Assembly (NCBI GenBank): GCA_963556145.1
Contig: OY744473.1
Coordinates: 496,001-560,000, forward strand
Reading direction: 5' to 3'
From: Hygrocybe punicea
Lineage: Eukaryota; Basidiomycota; Agaricomycetes; Agaricales; Hygrophoraceae
DNA: 64,000 nucleotides
The first letter of the stretch is position 1. Every line of letters begins with the position of its first letter. Shown piece after piece: positions 60,631-64,000 of this stretch. The notes below the pieces were generated by a model that saw only the letters and a list, made by a program, of their open reading frames with translations, was not told the origin of the DNA and did not search any database. A program made the position numbers and the translations under genes.

Positions 60631-61161
60631 ATATCCCACCAGCCTATGACCGATTCTGAAGCATCCCAACAATTTGTAATCATTATTCTTGTCTCTTTCT
60701 TAGTGAGCTTACATAACAGTATGAGGAAGAAACGCCATGCTGAACGGGGCTGGCGATGAAGTGGACAAAGGTGCGGAAGTAAGTTGGCAAAGTGGGAATG
60801 ACAGGGTCATGCCGTCTCCTCACTGTGGCACAGTTGAAGTGTGCCGGTGGTCGAATACGGCGAGGAAGCACGTTAAGGTGGGCCCAAGTTGGTGAGGCGA
60901 GAAGGACAAGGCCCTCCTGGTGGTTTCATCTTGCTGCTCTCCTGCTGGGCACTTGGATGGTGTTGGTGGTCAAAATACCCAGCGATGTGTTGTGGAAGCG
61001 GGTAAAGGCGGAGTGGGCGAGGTTCTCCTGTCTCGTCATTCGCCGCTGCTCGATTGGAAGGCATCGGTGATCAAAATCACATCACGGCCTCAATGAAGGA
61101 CCAGGAGGAGGGGGTGAGGTCACTGAGGTGAGGCTGACGAGGACCTCCAGCTATTGCTCCA
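60631..61161. other. Intergenic region
   Basis: No gene is recognised. Part is G-rich with repeated GGTGATCAAAATCAC / TGGTCAAAATACC-like pieces. Confidence 0.4.
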
Positions 61162-61455
61162 TTGAGCAAATTGGTCAATTGCCAGTATCTTCGACCTTGG
61201 CCTCTGCGTCACCAAGCTTGGTACCAGTTCCTTGAAACTACATATTTTCGGGCATTCTCGAATGAAACTTCCTATTACTGCTCGAAGGGAATAACAGATC
61301 GATTCAACTTTATTTCAGAGGTGCCATACCGTGCAAGTGCACGCCAGATCAATCCATCTCTTGAATGGTTAGAGCCCGTGGTGGAAACTCTACGTAACTT
61401 GAACGCAACAGAAGATAAATTAGCACTTGATCAGAAATTCCAAGTCGGCTATTAG
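61162..61455 (+). CDS. Hypothetical ORF, 97 aa
   Basis: An open frame with balanced composition (QFLETTYFRAFSNETSYYC, INPSLEWLEPVVETLRNLNA). It could be an exon of a larger gene. No domain recognised; weak support. Confidence 0.25.
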   Translation: MSKLVNCQYLRPWPLRHQAWYQFLETTYFRAFSNETSYYCSKGITDRFNFISEVPYRASARQINPSLEWLEPVVETLRNLNATEDKLALDQKFQVGY

Positions 61456-61815
61456 GACAAAAATCAGAAGTGGTCATGCACATGTGTGAAGACCGAACTC
61501 ACTAAGCCTTGCAATAGATTGACTGGATAGATATGTGGCCGCCATATCACCTGGCCCAGGTAGAGTGTGTGGAGACTATCCTGGGGTTCTTGAGAGCAGG
61601 GTGGGAGACAGTGGTATATGTCAATGGTGGTTTACGAGTCCTACTAGTATAGATCAAGGGATCATAGTGAAGACGAAGTTCACATTTGAAGTTTACACCG
61701 ACTGATCATGTCCATTGACCGTGACAAACTTGAATTGAAATAAACTGGTGCGCACCCACTCCTCCCATACTATCATCAGTCCCGCTGAATTAAAACCGCC
61801 AAGCTCATATTTTCA
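61456..61815. other. Intergenic region
   Basis: No gene or repeat seen. It probably includes the promoter of the Cys-rich repeat gene. Confidence 0.4.
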
Positions 61816-61817
61816 CT

Positions 61818-62388
61818 ATGATGGCTGGTCATCAAAGCAACTGGCGGTGGTGCAACAAGTGTCAGGAGTTAGCCTTCGCGGGAAGTGCGACGCTGGGAGC
61901 ATGTCCCGCCGGCCAACTGCATAACCACAACGGCGGCGGCAACTATTCCATCCCGTATCATTCCCCCTGGCAGCCAAAGCAACTGGCACTGGTGCAACAA
62001 ATGCCAGGCACTCTCGTTCGCAGGCAGCTCCTCGCCGGGCATATGTTCCGCAGGTGGAGTGCATGATCATAGGGGCAGCAGTGACTATGCCCTTGCAACA
62101 AGAGGCAGCCAAGGCAACTGGCGCTGGTGCAACAAGTGCCAGGTGCTTGCCTTCACAGGCAATCCGTCGCCTGGGCCGTGCGTGGCGGGCGGGGTCCATG
62201 ACCACACTGGCAGCGGTTACTATCTTCTGGCTTTTGACGTTCCCCCAGGTAACCAAGAAAATTGGCGCCGGTGCGACAAGTGCCAGGTGCTTTCTTTCGC
62301 AGGGAGTTCATCGCTTGGCCCGTGCGCAGTGGGCGGGCTTCATGATCACAGTGGCAGTGGTAACTATATGCTGGAGTTCATGGGTTAG
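61818..62388 (+). pseudogene. Cys/Trp/His repeat protein with a frameshift
   Basis: Four tandem repeats of about 45 residues, each with NWxWCNKCQxLxFAG, then GxCxAGGxHDHxGSGxY (first MAGHQSNWRWCNKCQELAFA; last NWRRCDKCQVLSFAGSS, GGLHDHSGSGNYMLEF). Cys pairs and HDH suggest a metal-bound fold. Similar repeats occur in fungal and actinobacterial proteins of unknown role. The first repeat is in another frame than the rest: the shift lies at a run of C near 61972-61976. This could be a real lesion or a sequencing error; otherwise the protein is complete, with no signal peptide. Confidence 0.65.
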
Positions 62389-63320
62389 TGTCAACACGAA
62401 GGATGCTGAAAACAAGTAGGGATAGGGTAACTCGGATTGTTTAAACAGCTTAGGTTCCCATTCAAGGGTGCATTTTTTGTATGTAGGATAGGCCCAATTT
62501 GTAGGATAGGATTGTAGGATTACTTGACTCCTGAGCTCTGAGCGCTGAGCTTCCCGTATTCTTTCCCACTATTACGTGCACGGCGTGTTTTTTCTGCCGA
62601 TTCATGTCCCAATGACTTGTAGGCCTGACGCAGGCCTGACGCCAAGAATTACAAAAGGGCCAATAATGATAAACCGTTTATCGATTTACGATGCAGTATA
62701 TGTATATCAGTAAAAGTAAGTAAGTTTACACAGGACGAGTAATTAATGCATCTCGAGCATCCACAGAATATATATAGAGTATACGCTGGGGTCGGCCTAG
62801 GCCCCGGTTACCTTGCCGGTAACCCCTCGTTGCGGTAACCGGGGGTCACCAACGCCAAACACAGCGTATACAGGCGTAAAGCAACCGGCATCTGGCCGTC
62901 CCCATGAAATTTGAAATATTGGAACTCCGCAAACCTTCGTGTTCGCGTCGCTGTCACCCACCCCCCCCCTCAAAAGACTGCCCTGCTCGCGCGACAAACG
63001 CACGCAGCATGTGCCAGTGAGCTGCTGGCTAGCATTGATTTCAAGTACACTATAGCCCTCTAATACACCGGCCTGAGCCCCCTCTCTCACACGCATTTTT
63101 CAACGTTCACCCACCCCCCTCCCTTCACCTTTGCGGCGCGCCGGCGCCCCTTGGATCTGAGCGATCCCATCTTCCAACCAGGTCCCCGTGTCCGCTTACA
63201 CCTCCGAGACAGTGTCATTGGCTGAATAGATCAACTTTGGGCCACGCGGAACGCTTCTCTCAATTAGTGAGTGTCCCTTTCCACATCTTGCTTCCATCCG
63301 GCCCTTTTTTGACCTTTGCT
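62389..63320. other. Intergenic region with inverted repeat
   Basis: Contains short GTAGGATAGG direct repeats (about 62480-62520) and an inverted repeat CCCCGGTTACC...GGTAACCGGGG (about 62802-62840). C-rich runs lie after 62950. No gene recognised. Confidence 0.45.
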
Positions 63321-63323
63321 CAT

Positions 63324-63329
63324 CTATAA
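63324..63329 (+). promoter_or_regulatory. TATA box of the gene at the window end
   Basis: TATAAA in CATCTATAAAAGACGGCC, about 175 bp upstream of ATG 63504, with a C/T-rich leader between. Confidence 0.5.
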
Positions 63330-63503
63330 AAGACGGCCAGTAGGCATCTCACATCCCCTCTCAAGACCCCCCCCCTCCCTCACCTGTTGGCCATCAGCGA
63401 GACCTCGCGACTCGCCGTTTACATTGTTTGTAACCCCCCCCCTCCTTCCTCACCCAGCCGTGTCATTTACCAGCCCCACAGCGTCAACCAGAGGCCATCG
63501 GAC

Positions 63504-64000
63504 ATGTTGGAACCATTTCAGGCCCCCATGGAGTGTCCGTCATTGCCCGTTGCACCTAAGCGGCGCCGCCTTGATGCCGTGATATGCCAAGATGACATTG
63601 GAGAGGCGCGCCATGCTTTCGACCCATTGGCTCCCTCCCCAATCCTGTCGCAGCCCATGTTGGATGACAGCACCATGGAAGGCCGCCCCCTCTCGCCCTT
63701 GCGGCAATCGGTGTCCCCAAATGGGGTGAGCGCACAGAGCCCTGTGCCCTTGATTGGCCCACCTGCATGCCCTGCTTCTCCGCCTCGTGAGACCATGGCA
63801 TGCCCCATCTCGCCGCGCACTCAATGGTCAATGGACGTCCTCGAGAAAGATTCTCATCGGCTCCGCCTTGAGATGGTTCGGCAGGAGCAGAGTGGGAAAC
63901 AGACCAAGAAGACTTATGACCGACACCTCAAGAGCTATCGGGATTGGTGGGAGCGAATGCAGGCTGAGATTGCCGCTGGGGACTCAGCACGAGTCCCTCT
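63504..64000 (+). CDS. N-terminal part of a gene with an integrase-like helix region (cut by window edge)
   Basis: ATG 63504 opens a frame that runs without a stop to the edge (165 codons). It has a basic cluster (APKRRRLDAV) that may be a nuclear signal, a long Pro/Ser-rich part, then SGKQTKKTYDRHLKSYRDWW and ERMQAEIAAG. The segment KKTYDRHLKSYRDWW resembles the start of the core-binding domain of tyrosine recombinases (Crypton-like) or of host genes derived from them. No catalytic residues lie in the window. Codon use is GC-rich and free of TGA decay, unlike the old elements here. Confidence 0.55.
   Translation, partial: MLEPFQAPMECPSLPVAPKRRRLDAVICQDDIGEARHAFDPLAPSPILSQPMLDDSTMEGRPLSPLRQSVSPNGVSAQSPVPLIGPPACPASPPRETMACPISPRTQWSMDVLEKDSHRLRLEMVRQEQSGKQTKKTYDRHLKSYRDWWERMQAEIAAGDSARVP

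Noticed and set aside
63504..64000. Starship captain (DUF3435)
   Set aside because: Starships are known from Pezizomycotina, no catalytic domain is in view, and no terminal sites are seen.

Overview
The window looks like nuclear DNA of a mushroom-forming basidiomycete (Agaricomycetes). The evidence is many short GT-AG introns of about 45-70 bp, Plavaka-type and DIRS-like transposons, a C2-NACHT-WD40 gene of the fungal NLR type, and an intron-rich GH13 alpha-amylase. More than half of the window is mobile DNA, much of it nested.

Layout. 1-9.3 kb: an Spt5-like KOW gene cut in two by a 7.2 kb hAT element (17-bp TIRs, perfect 8-bp target duplication). The hAT in turn holds a 5'-truncated LINE (in one of its introns) and a solo LTR. 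9.4-11.7 kb: a small unknown gene and a Reb1-like Myb gene. 11.9-16.2 kb: a decayed Plavaka transposase. 17.1-24.9 kb: a DIRS-like retroelement on the minus strand, split by two further hAT-type insertions whose ends and target duplications are visible. 26-27.6 kb: a second tyrosine-recombinase remnant. 28-38.7 kb: AT-rich DNA with two Tc1/mariner-like elements. Each has the same two-gene layout, a SAM-like or SAM protein on plus facing a DDE_3 transposase on minus. They sit among large palindromes.

38.9-47.7 kb is the main block of host genes: the C2-NACHT-WD40 receptor-like gene, an RNA ligase and a secreted alpha-amylase. 48.38-53.78 kb: a PIF/Harbinger element with 1,474-bp inverted arms. 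53.84-59.35 kb: an apparently intact 5.5 kb DNA transposon with a perfect 8-bp duplication. Its large protein carries a PHD finger and does not match KDZ, Plavaka or hAT. 59.4-62.4 kb: a membrane protein, a weak ORF and a Cys-rich repeat protein with a frameshift. 63.5 kb to the edge: the start of a gene with an integrase-like N-terminal helix region.

A theme through the window is one type of decay. At least a dozen premature stops in mobile genes are TGA, mostly where family patterns or duplicate copies predict arginine CGA. The two Harbinger arms and the two arms of the 28-34 kb element differ at CpG sites by C-to-T or G-to-A. This points to methyl-CpG deamination (or a RIP-like process) as the main inactivating force. 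The 34.7-37.7 kb and 53.8-59.4 kb elements lack these stops and are probably young. All splice sites and family names here come from reading by eye.
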